From the NCBI GenBank assembly GCA_963732905.1, contig CAVTBM010000012.1, positions 310,001 to 374,000 of the forward strand: a stretch of 64,000 nt of DNA, written 5' to 3'. The stretch comes from DASQZK01 sp963732905 (GTDB lineage Bacteria; Bacteroidota; Bacteroidia; Bacteroidales; GCA-2748055). Under the pieces are notes generated by a model. That model was given only the letters and a program-made list of their open reading frames with translations, made no database searches and was not told where the DNA came from. Within the stretch, counting starts at the first letter, position 1, and the number at the start of each line of letters is the position of its first letter. Made by a program: the position numbers and the translations under genes. This document shows positions 8,486-16,842 of the stretch, piece after piece.

Positions 8486-8914
8486 ATGTTACAACCAAAG
8501 AAGACTAAATTCAGAAGGTCACAGAAGGGACGCATGAAGGGCAATGCCGAGCGTGGTAATCAGCTTGCGTTCGGTTCTTTTGGGATCAAATCGCTGGAAC
8601 AGGCCTGGATCACCGGCCGGCAGATCGAAGCTGCCCGTCAGGCAGTAACCCGTTACATGAAAAGGGAAGGCCAGATCTGGATCCGGATCTTCCCGGATAA
8701 GCCGATCACCAAGAAACCTGCTGAAGTGAGGATGGGGAAAGGTAAAGGGGCTCCTGAAGGTTTCGTGGCACCCATCACCCCGGGCCGTATTATCATGGAA
8801 GCCGAAGGTGTTTCTTATGAAATTGCCAGGGAAGCTCTTCGCCTGGGTGCGCAGAAGCTTCCGGTAACTACTAAGTTTGTCGTTCGACACGACTTTGATT
8901 ATAACCAACAATAA
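8486..8914 (+). CDS. rplP: 50S ribosomal protein uL16
   Basis: 142 residues. uL16 sits at the A-site side of the 50S and is a late-assembly protein. The opening MLQPKKTKFRR and the VRMGKGKGAPEGFVAP motif (about residues 76-91) identify it. The Arg of RMGKGKG corresponds to the residue hydroxylated in E. coli. The family is conserved in this position between rpsC and rpmC. Confidence 0.98.
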   Translation: MLQPKKTKFRRSQKGRMKGNAERGNQLAFGSFGIKSLEQAWITGRQIEAARQAVTRYMKREGQIWIRIFPDKPITKKPAEVRMGKGKGAPEGFVAPITPGRIIMEAEGVSYEIAREALRLGAQKLPVTTKFVVRHDFDYNQQ

Positions 8915-8925
8915 ACGATTTACAG

Positions 8926-9132
8926 ATGAAAAATTCTGAGGTCATAGAGCTGTCCGATAAGGAACTTCTTGAACGGATCAATACCGAAAAGGAGACGCTG
9001 GTGCGCATGAGACTGAACCATGCCGTATCTCCACTGGATAACCCCATGAAAATAAGGTTTACAAAAAAGAATATTGCAAGGCTCCTCACCGAGTTTCGTA
9101 AAAGGGAGCAAAGAGAACAATCCAAAAGCTAA
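8926..9132 (+). CDS. rpmC: 50S ribosomal protein uL29
   Basis: 68 residues forming the expected two-helix hairpin with ELSDKELLERI and the MRFTKKNIARLLTE-like C-terminal half, here KIRFTKKNIARLLTE. uL29 sits at the tunnel exit beside uL23. It lies 11 bases after rplP and 9 bases before rpsQ. Confidence 0.96.
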   Translation: MKNSEVIELSDKELLERINTEKETLVRMRLNHAVSPLDNPMKIRFTKKNIARLLTEFRKREQREQSKS

Positions 9133-9141
9133 TTTATACAC

Positions 9142-9402
9142 ATGGAGACGTTAAGAAATTTAAGAAGAGAGCGGGTCGGTGTCGTGGTCAGCAATAAAAT
9201 GGAAAAATCGATTATCATTGCTGTTAAGACAAAGGTAAAACACCCGATCTATGGTAAATTTGTCAATAAGACATCCAGATTCATGGCTCATGATGAAAAG
9301 AATGAGTGCAATATTGGCGACACTGTCAAAATTATGGAAACCAGGCCGCTGAGTAAAAGTAAAAACTGGAGATTAGTAGAAATCATTGAAAGAGCTAAGT
9401 AA
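9142..9402 (+). CDS. rpsQ: 30S ribosomal protein uS17
   Basis: 86 residues. uS17 is an OB-fold primary binder of the 16S 5' domain. Seen motifs are GVVVSNKMEKSIIIAV and KTSRFMAHDEKNECNIGDTVKIMETRPLSK split across the OB fold. The stop is 2 bases before the rplN ATG, suggesting coupled translation. Confidence 0.97.
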   Translation: METLRNLRRERVGVVVSNKMEKSIIIAVKTKVKHPIYGKFVNKTSRFMAHDEKNECNIGDTVKIMETRPLSKSKNWRLVEIIERAK

Positions 9403-9404
9403 CC

Positions 9405-9770
9405 ATGATACAGCAAGAAAGCAGACTATTAGTTGCCGATAACAGTGGTGCAAAAGAGGTGCTTTGCATCAGGGTACTCGGTGGTACCGGAAGACGTTAT
9501 GCCAGCATTGGCGACAAAATCGTCGTCAGTGTAAAAAGCGCCGTCCCTGCCGGTGAAATAAAAAAAGGCCAGGTTAGTAAAGCAGTGGTTGTTCGCACCA
9601 AAAAAGAAGTTCGCCGCCCCGACGGTTCCTATATCCGTTTCGACGATAACGCGGTCGTCCTTCTCAATAATGTTGATGAAATGCGCGGCACACGTATATT
9701 CGGACCCGTTGCCAGAGAACTGCGTGACAAATACATGAAGATCGTGTCATTGGCACCTGAAGTATTATAA
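9405..9770 (+). CDS. rplN: 50S ribosomal protein uL14
   Basis: 121 residues, with MIQQESRLLVADNSGAKE at the start and the central VKSAVPAGEIKKGQV region. uL14 bridges the subunits and binds the silencing factor RsfS in other bacteria. It marks the classical start of the spc operon, but no terminator or promoter separates it from rpsQ. Confidence 0.98.
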   Translation: MIQQESRLLVADNSGAKEVLCIRVLGGTGRRYASIGDKIVVSVKSAVPAGEIKKGQVSKAVVVRTKKEVRRPDGSYIRFDDNAVVLLNNVDEMRGTRIFGPVARELRDKYMKIVSLAPEVL

Positions 9771-9788
9771 TATTTAAAGCAAATCCAG

Positions 9789-10112
9789 ATGCAAAGGAAA
9801 TTTCATATTAAAAAGGGAGACCTGGTTTACGTTACCGCCGGAGAATATAAAGGCCAGCAGGGTAAAGTCCTCGAAATAATCCGCGAAAAGGAAAGGGCTA
9901 TCGTGGAAGGTGTGAATATGGTATCCAAACACACCAAACCTAATGCCCAGAGTCCTCAGGGCGGAATTACCAAACGGGAAGCTCCCGTTCATATTTCCAA
10001 TCTCAACCTTATCGATCCTTCTGACGGAAAACCCACCCGCATTGGAAGAAAACTTAACGATAAAAATAAAGTTGTCAGGTATTCTAAAAAATCAGGAGAG
10101 GAGATCAAGTAA
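9789..10112 (+). CDS. rplX: 50S ribosomal protein uL24
   Basis: 107 residues with an N-terminal KOW motif (KKGDLVYVTAGEYKGQQGKV, about residues 8-27) and the conserved VNMVSKHTKP. uL24 is an assembly-initiating protein near the tunnel exit. Its TAA stop overlaps the rplE ATG by one base (TAATGG). Confidence 0.97.
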   Translation: MQRKFHIKKGDLVYVTAGEYKGQQGKVLEIIREKERAIVEGVNMVSKHTKPNAQSPQGGITKREAPVHISNLNLIDPSDGKPTRIGRKLNDKNKVVRYSKKSGEEIK

Positions 10113-10657
10113 TGGACTACGTACCGAATCTTAAAACCAAATATACCGAAGAGGTAGTACCTGCCCTGATCAAAAAGTTCAGTTACAGTTCAGTTATGCA
10201 GGTACCCCGGCTTTCAAAAATAGTAATCAACTCCGGTGTCGGTCAGGCTGTTGCCGATAAGAAACTTATTGATGTCGCCCAGGAAGAATTGTCCAACATC
10301 GCTGGTCAGAAGGCCATTCAAACTTTTTCCACTAAGGATGTTTCCAACTTTAAACTCAGAAAGGGCATGCCTATCGGTACTAAAGTGACCCTCCGCAGCG
10401 ACAAAATGTTCGAATTCATGGAGAGGCTGATCAATGTTGCTCTTCCCAGGATCAGAGATTTCAATGGCATCAGCAATAAATTTGACGGGAAAGGCAATTA
10501 TTCTCTCGGCATTACTGAGCAGATCATCTTCCCTGAGATTGATATCGATAAGATCAGTAGGATCATGGGACTGGAGATTACCTTTGTAACTACAGCAAAT
10601 TCAGACGAAGAAGGTCTGGCTTTACTGAAAGAATTTGGATTACCGTTTAAAAAATAA
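10112..10657 (+). CDS. rplE: 50S ribosomal protein uL5
   Basis: 181 residues. uL5 is part of the 5S RNP in the central protuberance. Recognisable are KIVINSGVGQAVADKK, RKGMPIGTKVTLR (about residues 88-100) and the ISNKFDGKGNYSLGITEQ segment that contacts the P-site tRNA. One-base overlap with rplX supports coupled expression. Confidence 0.98.
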   Translation: MDYVPNLKTKYTEEVVPALIKKFSYSSVMQVPRLSKIVINSGVGQAVADKKLIDVAQEELSNIAGQKAIQTFSTKDVSNFKLRKGMPIGTKVTLRSDKMFEFMERLINVALPRIRDFNGISNKFDGKGNYSLGITEQIIFPEIDIDKISRIMGLEITFVTTANSDEEGLALLKEFGLPFKK

Positions 10658-10669
10658 AATTATTCCCGT

Positions 10670-10939
10670 ATGGCTAAAGAATCAATGAAGGCTCGTGAAG
10701 TAAAGCGTAAACTACTTGTGGAAAGGTACGCTGACAAGAGAGCACGGCTGAAGGCTGAAGGCGATTATGTAGCTTTAAGCAGACTTCCGAAAAATTCAAA
10801 TCCGATCAGATTGCACAACCGTTGTAAACTGACTGGCAGACCAAAAGGATACATGAGACAGTTTGGAGTCAGCAGAATCGTTTTCAGGGAAATGGCTTCC
10901 TCAGGACTTATTCCTGGTGTTAAAAAAGCAAGTTGGTAA
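10670..10939 (+). CDS. rpsN: 30S ribosomal protein uS14, zinc-free (C-) long form
   Basis: 89 residues, the long form of uS14. The two CxxC pairs of the zinc-binding short form are absent; the only Cys lies in HNRCKLTGRPKGYMR (about residues 49-63). uS14 helps build the 30S head. The zinc-free form fits with the zinc-ligand loss in rpmJ of the same cluster. Confidence 0.97.
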   Translation: MAKESMKAREVKRKLLVERYADKRARLKAEGDYVALSRLPKNSNPIRLHNRCKLTGRPKGYMRQFGVSRIVFREMASSGLIPGVKKASW

Positions 10940-10962
10940 TAAAGAGATAAATATTTAAAGAG

Positions 10963-11358
10963 ATGACAGATCCTATTGCAGATTATCTTACCCGAATCAG
11001 GAATGCTGTGATGGCAAAACACAGGGTTGTTGAAGTTCCTTCTTCCAACCTGAAGCGGGATTTGACCAGGATTCTTTTTGAAAAAGGGTATATCCTGAAC
11101 TATAAGTTTGAGGAAACAGGTCCCCAGGGAAATATTAAAATCGCCCTGAAATATCACCCTGAAACAAAAGTACCAGCCATTAAAGGTCTTGAAAGAGCCA
11201 GCCGACCGGGATTGCGCAGATATGCCAATCACAAGGAACTCCCCAGAGTGCTTAACGGACTCGGTGTTGCCATTATATCAACCTCCCAGGGTGTTATGAC
11301 CGATAAGGAAGCCCGTGTTAAGAATGTTGGTGGTGAGGTTTTATGTTACGTATATTAA
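10963..11358 (+). CDS. rpsH: 30S ribosomal protein uS8
   Basis: 131 residues starting MTDPIADYLTRIRNA, the usual uS8 signature, and ending with the GGEVLCYVY-type C-terminus. The STSQGVMTDKEAR segment is the 16S helix 21 contact. In E. coli S8 represses the spc operon at the rplE start; no equivalent hairpin was recognised here. Confidence 0.98.
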   Translation: MTDPIADYLTRIRNAVMAKHRVVEVPSSNLKRDLTRILFEKGYILNYKFEETGPQGNIKIALKYHPETKVPAIKGLERASRPGLRRYANHKELPRVLNGLGVAIISTSQGVMTDKEARVKNVGGEVLCYVY

Positions 11359-11370
11359 AAAGAATTAGAA

Positions 11371-11925
11371 ATGTCCAGGATAGGAATTTTACCCATTGAG
11401 ATCCCCCAAGGCGTTACTGTCAGTATTGACAAAGACAATATCGTGACTGTAAAAGGGTCCAAAGGCGAACTGCAGCAGGATGTTAACCCTGATATCAAGG
11501 TGAGCATTGAAGAAAACCAGATCGTCGTATCAAGGCCAACAGAGCAAAAAAGGCATAAAGCCATGCATGGTTTGTACCGTTCATTGATTAATAATATGGT
11601 CCATGGCGTTTCAGAAGGTTATGTGATCAGGCAGGAGCTGGTTGGCGTAGGTTACAGGGCAGAAGCAAAAGGTCAGATCCTTGAACTCAGCCTTGGTTTT
11701 TCACATGAAATCTTTTTCAGAATCCCGCAGGAAGTGAAGGTGGAAACAGTGACTGAACGCCGGTCTAACCCGGTCATTACTCTTACCAGTGCCGATAAGC
11801 AACTGATCGGTCAGGTTGCTGCAAAAATCAGGTCCTTCAGACCACCAGAGCCCTACAAGGGGAAAGGTATCCGGTTTGTAGGTGAAGATGTCAGAAGGAA
11901 AGCCGGTAAGTCTGCAAGTGTTTAA
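11371..11925 (+). CDS. rplF: 50S ribosomal protein uL6
   Basis: 184 residues with two tandem L6 folds. MSRIGILPIEIPQGV opens the first and the C-terminal PEPYKGKGIRFVGEDVRRKAGK-like signature, read as EPYKGKGIR then RRKAGK, closes the second. uL6 lies near the sarcin-ricin loop and factor-binding site. Confidence 0.98.
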   Translation: MSRIGILPIEIPQGVTVSIDKDNIVTVKGSKGELQQDVNPDIKVSIEENQIVVSRPTEQKRHKAMHGLYRSLINNMVHGVSEGYVIRQELVGVGYRAEAKGQILELSLGFSHEIFFRIPQEVKVETVTERRSNPVITLTSADKQLIGQVAAKIRSFRPPEPYKGKGIRFVGEDVRRKAGKSASV

Positions 11926-11944
11926 TTGATAAATTAATATAATC

Positions 11945-12304
11945 ATGGCTTTAACCAAGCGCGAAAGAAGGTTCAGGATAAAGAAAAGGATCCGAACAGA
12001 TATTACAGGTACCGGATCTAAACCGCGTATGTCTGTATTCAGAAGCAATAAGCAGATTTATGTTCAGATCATCAATGATAAATCGGGAGAAACCCTGGTT
12101 TCTGCATCCTCCAGAGTCAAAGAGATTTTGGAAAATGCAAAGGTGAATAAGTCGGAACAGGCTAAACTTGTTGGAAAATTAATCGCTGAAAAAGCTCTCG
12201 AAAAGGGCATCAATGAAGTTATTTTTGACAGAAACGGGTACCTGTACCATGGCAGAGTAAAAAGCCTTGCTGATTCTGCCAGGGAAAACGGACTCAAATT
12301 TTAA
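11945..12304 (+). CDS. rplR: 50S ribosomal protein uL18
   Basis: 119 residues. uL18 delivers 5S rRNA to the large subunit with uL5. The family features are RPRMSVFRSNK-like (here KPRMSVFRSNKQIYVQ, about residues 25-40), the acidic/basic central helix and the DRNGYLYHGRVKSLADSARENGLKF C-terminus read in two parts. No unusual insertions. Confidence 0.97.
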   Translation: MALTKRERRFRIKKRIRTDITGTGSKPRMSVFRSNKQIYVQIINDKSGETLVSASSRVKEILENAKVNKSEQAKLVGKLIAEKALEKGINEVIFDRNGYLYHGRVKSLADSARENGLKF

Positions 12305-12313
12305 AACGAAACT

Positions 12314-12829
12314 ATGTCTACGAGTATCAGGAAAGTTAAAACAACCGATCTTGAGTTAAAAGATAGGCTTGTAAGTATTCAGAGAGTGACCAAAGTGACC
12401 AAAGGGGGCAGAACGTTCAGTTTCTCAGCTATTGTTGTAGTGGGTAATGAGGATGGTATCGTCGGGTACGGACTTGGGAAAGCCAATGAAGTTACCACTG
12501 CCATTGCCAAAGGCGTTGAGGATGCAAAAAAGAACCTCATACGCGTCCCGGTTTTCAATGGGACCATTCCCCACGAACAGTTGTCCAAATACGGCGGTGC
12601 TGTTGTCTTCATGAAACCGGCTTCATCCGGTACCGGAGTGAAGGCCGGTGGTGCTATGCGTGCCGTGCTTGAAAGTGTCGGGATAAAGGATGTACTCGCA
12701 AAATCAAAAGGTTCGTCAAACCCTCATAATCTTGTGAAAGCAACTTTCAACGCTCTTCTTGAACTCCGGGATCCTTATACCGTGGCTCAGCACAGGGGGG
12801 TCACTCTTGATAAAGTGTTTAACGGCTAA
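12314..12829 (+). CDS. rpsE: 30S ribosomal protein uS5
   Basis: 171 residues. uS5 lies on the back of the 30S, at the mRNA entry site, and affects fidelity. The dsRBD-like N-terminal half has RVTKVTKGGRTFSFSAIVVVG (split) and GYGLGKANEV; the C-terminal half has PASSGTGVKAGGAMRAVLE. The loop around VTKGGR, site of spectinomycin-resistance changes elsewhere, is unaltered. Confidence 0.98.
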   Translation: MSTSIRKVKTTDLELKDRLVSIQRVTKVTKGGRTFSFSAIVVVGNEDGIVGYGLGKANEVTTAIAKGVEDAKKNLIRVPVFNGTIPHEQLSKYGGAVVFMKPASSGTGVKAGGAMRAVLESVGIKDVLAKSKGSSNPHNLVKATFNALLELRDPYTVAQHRGVTLDKVFNG

Positions 12830-12842
12830 ATGAACAGTTAAA

Positions 12843-13022
12843 ATGGCAAAGATCAAAATCACCCAGGTGAAAAGTAAAATCGGGAGCACGGAAAGACAGA
12901 AAAAAACCCTCCAGGCTCTGGGCCTTAGAAAAATGCATCATAGCGTGGAAGTCGAAGGCACACCCCAGATCCTCGGAATGGTCACTAAAGTGTCACATCT
13001 CCTGAAAGTGGAAAAAGTTTAA
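12843..13022 (+). CDS. rpmD: 50S ribosomal protein uL30
   Basis: A 59-residue gene 13 bases after rpsE. It begins MAKIKITQVKSKIGS and has the conserved TLQALGLRKMHHSVE segment (about residues 22-36), then the VTKVSHLLKVEKV C-terminus. Length and motifs match uL30, a small 50S surface protein that occurs between uS5 and uL15 in most bacteria. Confidence 0.96.
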   Translation: MAKIKITQVKSKIGSTERQKKTLQALGLRKMHHSVEVEGTPQILGMVTKVSHLLKVEKV

Positions 13023-13050
13023 AGTATATAACCAATTTATTTATAAAGAA

Positions 13051-13500
13051 ATGGATTTGAGTAACTTAAAGCCAGCCAAAGGATCAACCAAAAGCAGGAA
13101 ACGTATCGGTCGTGGCGAAGGCTCCGGTGACGGGGGGACATCTACCAGAGGGCATAAAGGCGCTCAGTCAAGATCGGGATATTCAAAGAAGATCGGTTTC
13201 GAGGGTGGTCAGATGCCTCTGCAGAGAAGGTTGCCAAAATTTGGTTTTACAAACATTAACCGCAAGGAGTACAAAGCAATCAATGTTAGTGTACTGCAGA
13301 ACCTTGCTGAAAAACTGAATATTGCTGACATCGACATCAATACACTGATTGATGCTCACCTGATCTCCAAAAATCACCTGGTAAAGATCCTCGGTGACGG
13401 TGAACTCAAAAAGAAACTGAATGTTAAAGCCCACGCGTTCTCAGCTAAAGCTAAAGAAGTCATTGAAGCTGCCCAGGGAACCGTCGAAGTTATTAAATAA
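13051..13500 (+). CDS. rplO: 50S ribosomal protein uL15
   Basis: 149 residues. The glycine/arginine-rich N-terminus (RKRIGRGEGSGDGGTSTRGHKGAQSR, split here into RIGRGEGSGDGG and RGHKGAQSR) penetrates the 23S core, and FEGGQMPLQRRLPKFGF (about residues 50-66) is the family signature. A late assembly protein. secY follows after 24 bases. Confidence 0.97.
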   Translation: MDLSNLKPAKGSTKSRKRIGRGEGSGDGGTSTRGHKGAQSRSGYSKKIGFEGGQMPLQRRLPKFGFTNINRKEYKAINVSVLQNLAEKLNIADIDINTLIDAHLISKNHLVKILGDGELKKKLNVKAHAFSAKAKEVIEAAQGTVEVIK

Positions 13501-13524
13501 ACCGGCTAAAATACAGACCTACGA

Positions 13525-14853
13525 ATGAGAGCGTTAATAGAAACCATTAAGAACATTTATAAGATCGAAGATCTTCGCAAAAGGATCCTTTATACCCTTG
13601 GTATTCTGCTGGTTTACCGACTGGGCACAAAAGTGGTTCTTCCGGGGATCGATCCAACAGCACTAGAGGGGTTAAGGAACCAGACAGCTCAGGGCGTCAT
13701 GGGCCTTTTGGATATGTTCAGTGGGGGGGCCTTTTCCAATGCATCTGTTTTCGGACTTGGGATCATGCCCTATATCTCCGCGTCTATCATCGTTCAGTTG
13801 CTGGGTATAGCTGTACCTTATTTTCAGAAACTACAGAAAGAAGGAGAAAGCGGGCGGAGGAAGATCAACCAGATCACCCGTTACCTTACCGTCGGTATCC
13901 TGTTCCTGCAGGCACCGGGTTATATCGCCAACCTGCACAACCAGGCACCTGAAGCTTTTACTCCCGGCTTTTCCCGAATGGGATCCATCCTGATCCTGAC
14001 GGCGGGCACCATGTTTGTCATGTGGCTCGGCGAAAAGATTACTGATAAAGGCATCGGGAACGGGATTTCACTCATCATCATGATCGGGATCATTGCCAGG
14101 CTTCCTTTTGCCATTGTCGCTGAATTCGGAGGAAGACTGGAACAGGGAGGACTGGTTTCATTTCTCCTCGAGATTGTGGTCCTGTTCTTCGTGTTCATGG
14201 GTACCATCCTGCTCGTGCAGGGGACACGCCGCATACCGGTACAGTATGCCAAGCGTATCGTTGGCAACAAACAATACGGCGGAGTAAGACAATATATTCC
14301 TCTTAAGGTCAATGCAGCAGGTGTGATGCCGATTATCTTTGCCCAGGCCCTGGTTATGATACCCATTACAGTAGCCGGGTTTGCCAATTCGCAGGGAATG
14401 ACAGGTTTCCTTGCTGCATTCTCAAACTTCAGAGGTTTCTGGTATAATTTTGTACTGGCCATCATGATCATTCTCTTTACCTATTTTTATACAGCCATTA
14501 CCATTAATCCGGTTCAGATGGCTGAGGATATGAAGAAAAACGGAGGATTTATACCCGGAGTGAAACCCGGCAGAAAAACGGTTGAATTCCTTGATACGAT
14601 TATGTCAAGGATCACATTACCCGGTTCAATTTTCCTTGCAATCATTGCCATTCTTCCGACCTTTGCCATACTGGCAGGAGTTAACAACCAGTTTGCGCAG
14701 TTTTACGGAGGGACATCGCTTCTGATCCTGGTGGGTGTTGTGCTCGACACCCTGCAGCAGATCGAAAGTCACCTTCTGATGCGTCACTATGACGGACTGA
14801 TGAAATCGGGTGGAAGGATTAAAGGCAGAACAGGCAGTGCTGCGGCAATATAG
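13525..14853 (+). CDS. secY: Protein translocase subunit SecY
   Basis: 442 residues with ten predicted membrane helices, the channel-forming subunit of the Sec translocon in the inner membrane. The N-terminal RILYTLGILLVYRLGT, the plug region with LDMFSGGAFSNASVFGLGIMPYISASI (split), the GISLIIMIGI helix and the NPVQMAEDMKKNGGFIPGVKPG cytosolic loop (about residues 329-350) identify it. Cytosolic loops 4 and 5 are basic for ribosome/SecA docking. Located after rplO as in most bacteria, followed by map, without adk. Confidence 0.98.
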   Translation: MRALIETIKNIYKIEDLRKRILYTLGILLVYRLGTKVVLPGIDPTALEGLRNQTAQGVMGLLDMFSGGAFSNASVFGLGIMPYISASIIVQLLGIAVPYFQKLQKEGESGRRKINQITRYLTVGILFLQAPGYIANLHNQAPEAFTPGFSRMGSILILTAGTMFVMWLGEKITDKGIGNGISLIIMIGIIARLPFAIVAEFGGRLEQGGLVSFLLEIVVLFFVFMGTILLVQGTRRIPVQYAKRIVGNKQYGGVRQYIPLKVNAAGVMPIIFAQALVMIPITVAGFANSQGMTGFLAAFSNFRGFWYNFVLAIMIILFTYFYTAITINPVQMAEDMKKNGGFIPGVKPGRKTVEFLDTIMSRITLPGSIFLAIIAILPTFAILAGVNNQFAQFYGGTSLLILVGVVLDTLQQIESHLLMRHYDGLMKSGGRIKGRTGSAAAI

Positions 14854-14876
14854 CCTTTAACAGGAGACGTTCTTTG

Positions 14877-15647
14877 ATGATCTATTATAAGACGGCCGAA
14901 GAGATTGAGAAACTGAGAGCAAGCAATATTCTTGTGTCCAGAACCCTCGCCGAGGTGGCTAAGAATATCAGGCCCGGAATAACCACCGCTGAAATAGACA
15001 GGCTGGCAGAAACGTATATCAGGGATCACAAGGCTGTTCCGGCGTTCCTCGGATATAACGGTTATCCCAACGCTCTGTGCACTTCGGTTAATGAACAGGT
15101 GGTGCATGGTATCCCTTCCGGCTACGTTCTTAAGGAGGGTGACCTCTTGTCTATCGATTGCGGTGTGATCCTCAACGGTTTCTATGGCGATTCGGCTTAC
15201 AGTTTTGCGGTGGGTGAGGTCGACAACAGCATCCGTGAGTTGATGCGCGTTACCAGGGAATCCTTGTTTCTGGGGGTTGAAAATGCTATAACAGGCAACC
15301 GGATAGGAGATATCGGAAATGCAGTTCAAACTTATTGCGAGTCTTTTGGTTATAGCGTTGTGAGAGAAATGGTTGGTCACGGACTTGGGAAACATCTTCA
15401 TGAAGAACCGGAAGTTCCCAATTACGGGCGCAGTGGTACAGGCGTCCTTCTGAAAAAGGGACTCGTTATCTGTATCGAACCGATGATCAATATGGGGAAA
15501 CGTCATATTTTCCAGGAAGCCGATGGCTGGACCATCCGGACGAAAGACAGAAGCCCGTCGGCTCATTTTGAACTGGCCGTTGCTGTGGATGATGGGAAAC
15601 CGGACATTTTATCAACATTTTCGTTTATTGAGGAAGTTTTAAAATAA
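14877..15647 (+). CDS. map: Methionine aminopeptidase, type I
   Basis: 256 residues from the ATG at 14877; an in-frame TTG lies three bases earlier and is less likely. The enzyme removes the initiator Met from nascent proteins. The five metal ligands are visible: Asp in LLSIDCGVI, Asp in FYGDSAYS, His in GHGLGKHLHEEP, Glu in CIEPMIN and Glu in AHFELAVAV. No N-terminal zinc-finger extension, so type Ia. It sits between secY and infA, the arrangement seen in many bacteria apart from the missing adk. Confidence 0.97.
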   Translation: MIYYKTAEEIEKLRASNILVSRTLAEVAKNIRPGITTAEIDRLAETYIRDHKAVPAFLGYNGYPNALCTSVNEQVVHGIPSGYVLKEGDLLSIDCGVILNGFYGDSAYSFAVGEVDNSIRELMRVTRESLFLGVENAITGNRIGDIGNAVQTYCESFGYSVVREMVGHGLGKHLHEEPEVPNYGRSGTGVLLKKGLVICIEPMINMGKRHIFQEADGWTIRTKDRSPSAHFELAVAVDDGKPDILSTFSFIEEVLK

Positions 15648-15660
15648 CCATAATAATTGT

Positions 15661-15879
15661 ATGTCCAAACAACCTTCAATAGAACAAGACGGCGTGATTA
15701 CCGAAGCATTGTCCAATGCCATGTTCCGGGTTGAACTTGAAAACGGCCATGTCATCACCGCTCATATCTCCGGAAAGATGAGGATGCATTATATTAAATT
15801 GCTTCCGGGAGACAGAGTTAAAGTGGAAATGTCGCCTTATGATTTGACTAAAGGTAGAATTACATTCAGATATAAATAA
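15661..15879 (+). CDS. infA: Translation initiation factor IF-1
   Basis: 72 residues, a single S1/OB-fold. MSKQPSIEQDGVITEALSNA, FRVELENGHVI and HISGKMRMHYIKLLPGDRV match IF-1, which occupies the A site during initiation. The ATG is preceded by an A/T-rich sequence with no Shine-Dalgarno. rpmJ follows after 8 bases. Confidence 0.98.
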   Translation: MSKQPSIEQDGVITEALSNAMFRVELENGHVITAHISGKMRMHYIKLLPGDRVKVEMSPYDLTKGRITFRYK

Positions 15880-15887
15880 AGTATAAA

Positions 15888-16004
15888 ATGAAAGTTAGAG
15901 CATCTGTAAAGAAACGCAGCGCAGACTGCAAGATCGTCAGACGGAAAGGACGGTTATACGTGATTAACAAAAAGAACCCTAAGTTTAAACAGCGTCAGGG
16001 TTAA
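15888..16004 (+). CDS. rpmJ: 50S ribosomal protein bL36, zinc-free variant
   Basis: 38 residues, MKVRASVKK at the start and PKFKQRQG at the end, the exact frame of bL36. The usual zinc ligands Cys11, Cys14, Cys27 and His33 read Ser11, Cys14, Asn27 and Phe33, so only one ligand remains and zinc cannot be bound in the normal way. It is the final large-subunit protein to assemble. It lies 8 bases after infA. Confidence 0.95.
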   Translation: MKVRASVKKRSADCKIVRRKGRLYVINKKNPKFKQRQG

Positions 16005-16037
16005 GAATTATATGAAAAATAAAATAACCAGATAACT

Positions 16038-16415
16038 ATGGCTAGAATTGTTGGCGTTGATTTGCCGAAAAATAAAAGAGGTGAAATCGGTCTTACCTAC
16101 ATTTACGGGATTGGCAGGAGTGCTGCCAAAACGATCCTTGAAAAAGCAGGAGTGGACAGCAATGTTAAGGTAAATGACTGGAACGATGATCAGATTGCAA
16201 AGATCCGTAACGTGATCAATGAGCAGTACAAAGTGGAAGGTGAACTGAGATCAAGTGTACAGCTTAACATCAAACGTCTTATGGATATCGGTAGTTACCG
16301 TGGTATCCGTCATCGTATCGGTCTGCCTACCAGAGGACAGAGTACAAAGAATAATGCCCGGACACGTAAAGGCAGGAAGAAGACTGTAGCGAACAAGAAG
16401 AAAGCAACCAAATAA
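16038..16415 (+). CDS. rpsM: 30S ribosomal protein uS13
   Basis: 125 residues. uS13 forms bridges B1a/b with the 50S. ARIVGVDLPKNKRGEIGLTYIYGIG (split), the helix-two-turn-helix with SVQLNIKRLMDIGSYRGIRHR and the basic TRGQSTKNNARTRKG tail (about residues 95-110) reaching the P-site tRNAs are present. First gene of the alpha operon block. Confidence 0.98.
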   Translation: MARIVGVDLPKNKRGEIGLTYIYGIGRSAAKTILEKAGVDSNVKVNDWNDDQIAKIRNVINEQYKVEGELRSSVQLNIKRLMDIGSYRGIRHRIGLPTRGQSTKNNARTRKGRKKTVANKKKATK

Positions 16416-16426
16416 GTATTAATAAG

Positions 16427-16816
16427 ATGGCAAAAAAGACTGGATCGTCAAGAAAAAAAGTTGTCAATGTTGAACCGACAGGACAGGCTCATGTACATGC
16501 TTCGTTTAACAATATCATTGTTTCCATGACCAATGGCTCCGGCCAGGTTATTTCATGGTCGTCGGCCGGTAAAATGGGTTTCAGAGGCTCAAAGAAGAAT
16601 ACCCCTTATGCAGCTCAGATGGCTGCACAGGATTGCGCAAAAACGGCCTATGATCTTGGGTTAAGGAAAGTGAAAGCTTATGTGAAAGGACCTGGATCAG
16701 GCAGGGAATCTGCAATCAGAACCATTGATTCTGTCGGGATCGAAGTAACTGAGATCGTCGATGTTACCCCGTTACCCCACAATGGCTGCCGTCCACCGAA
16801 AAGAAGAAGGGTATAA
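16427..16816 (+). CDS. rpsK: 30S ribosomal protein uS11
   Basis: 129 residues. uS11 forms part of the platform near the mRNA exit. HVHASFNNIIVSMTN (about residues 23-37), GFRGSKKNTPYAAQMAA and the C-terminal TPLPHNGCRPPKRRRV are diagnostic. An NG pair (HNGCR) at the site known to form isoaspartate in E. coli uS11 is retained. Confidence 0.98.
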   Translation: MAKKTGSSRKKVVNVEPTGQAHVHASFNNIIVSMTNGSGQVISWSSAGKMGFRGSKKNTPYAAQMAAQDCAKTAYDLGLRKVKAYVKGPGSGRESAIRTIDSVGIEVTEIVDVTPLPHNGCRPPKRRRV

Positions 16817-16842
16817 TATAAAAAACGTAAATTCATAAATAA

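Noticed and set aside
14787..15566. Open frame antisense to map/secY (259 residues)
   Set aside because: It overlaps the well-supported map gene on the opposite strand and shows no recognisable motif.
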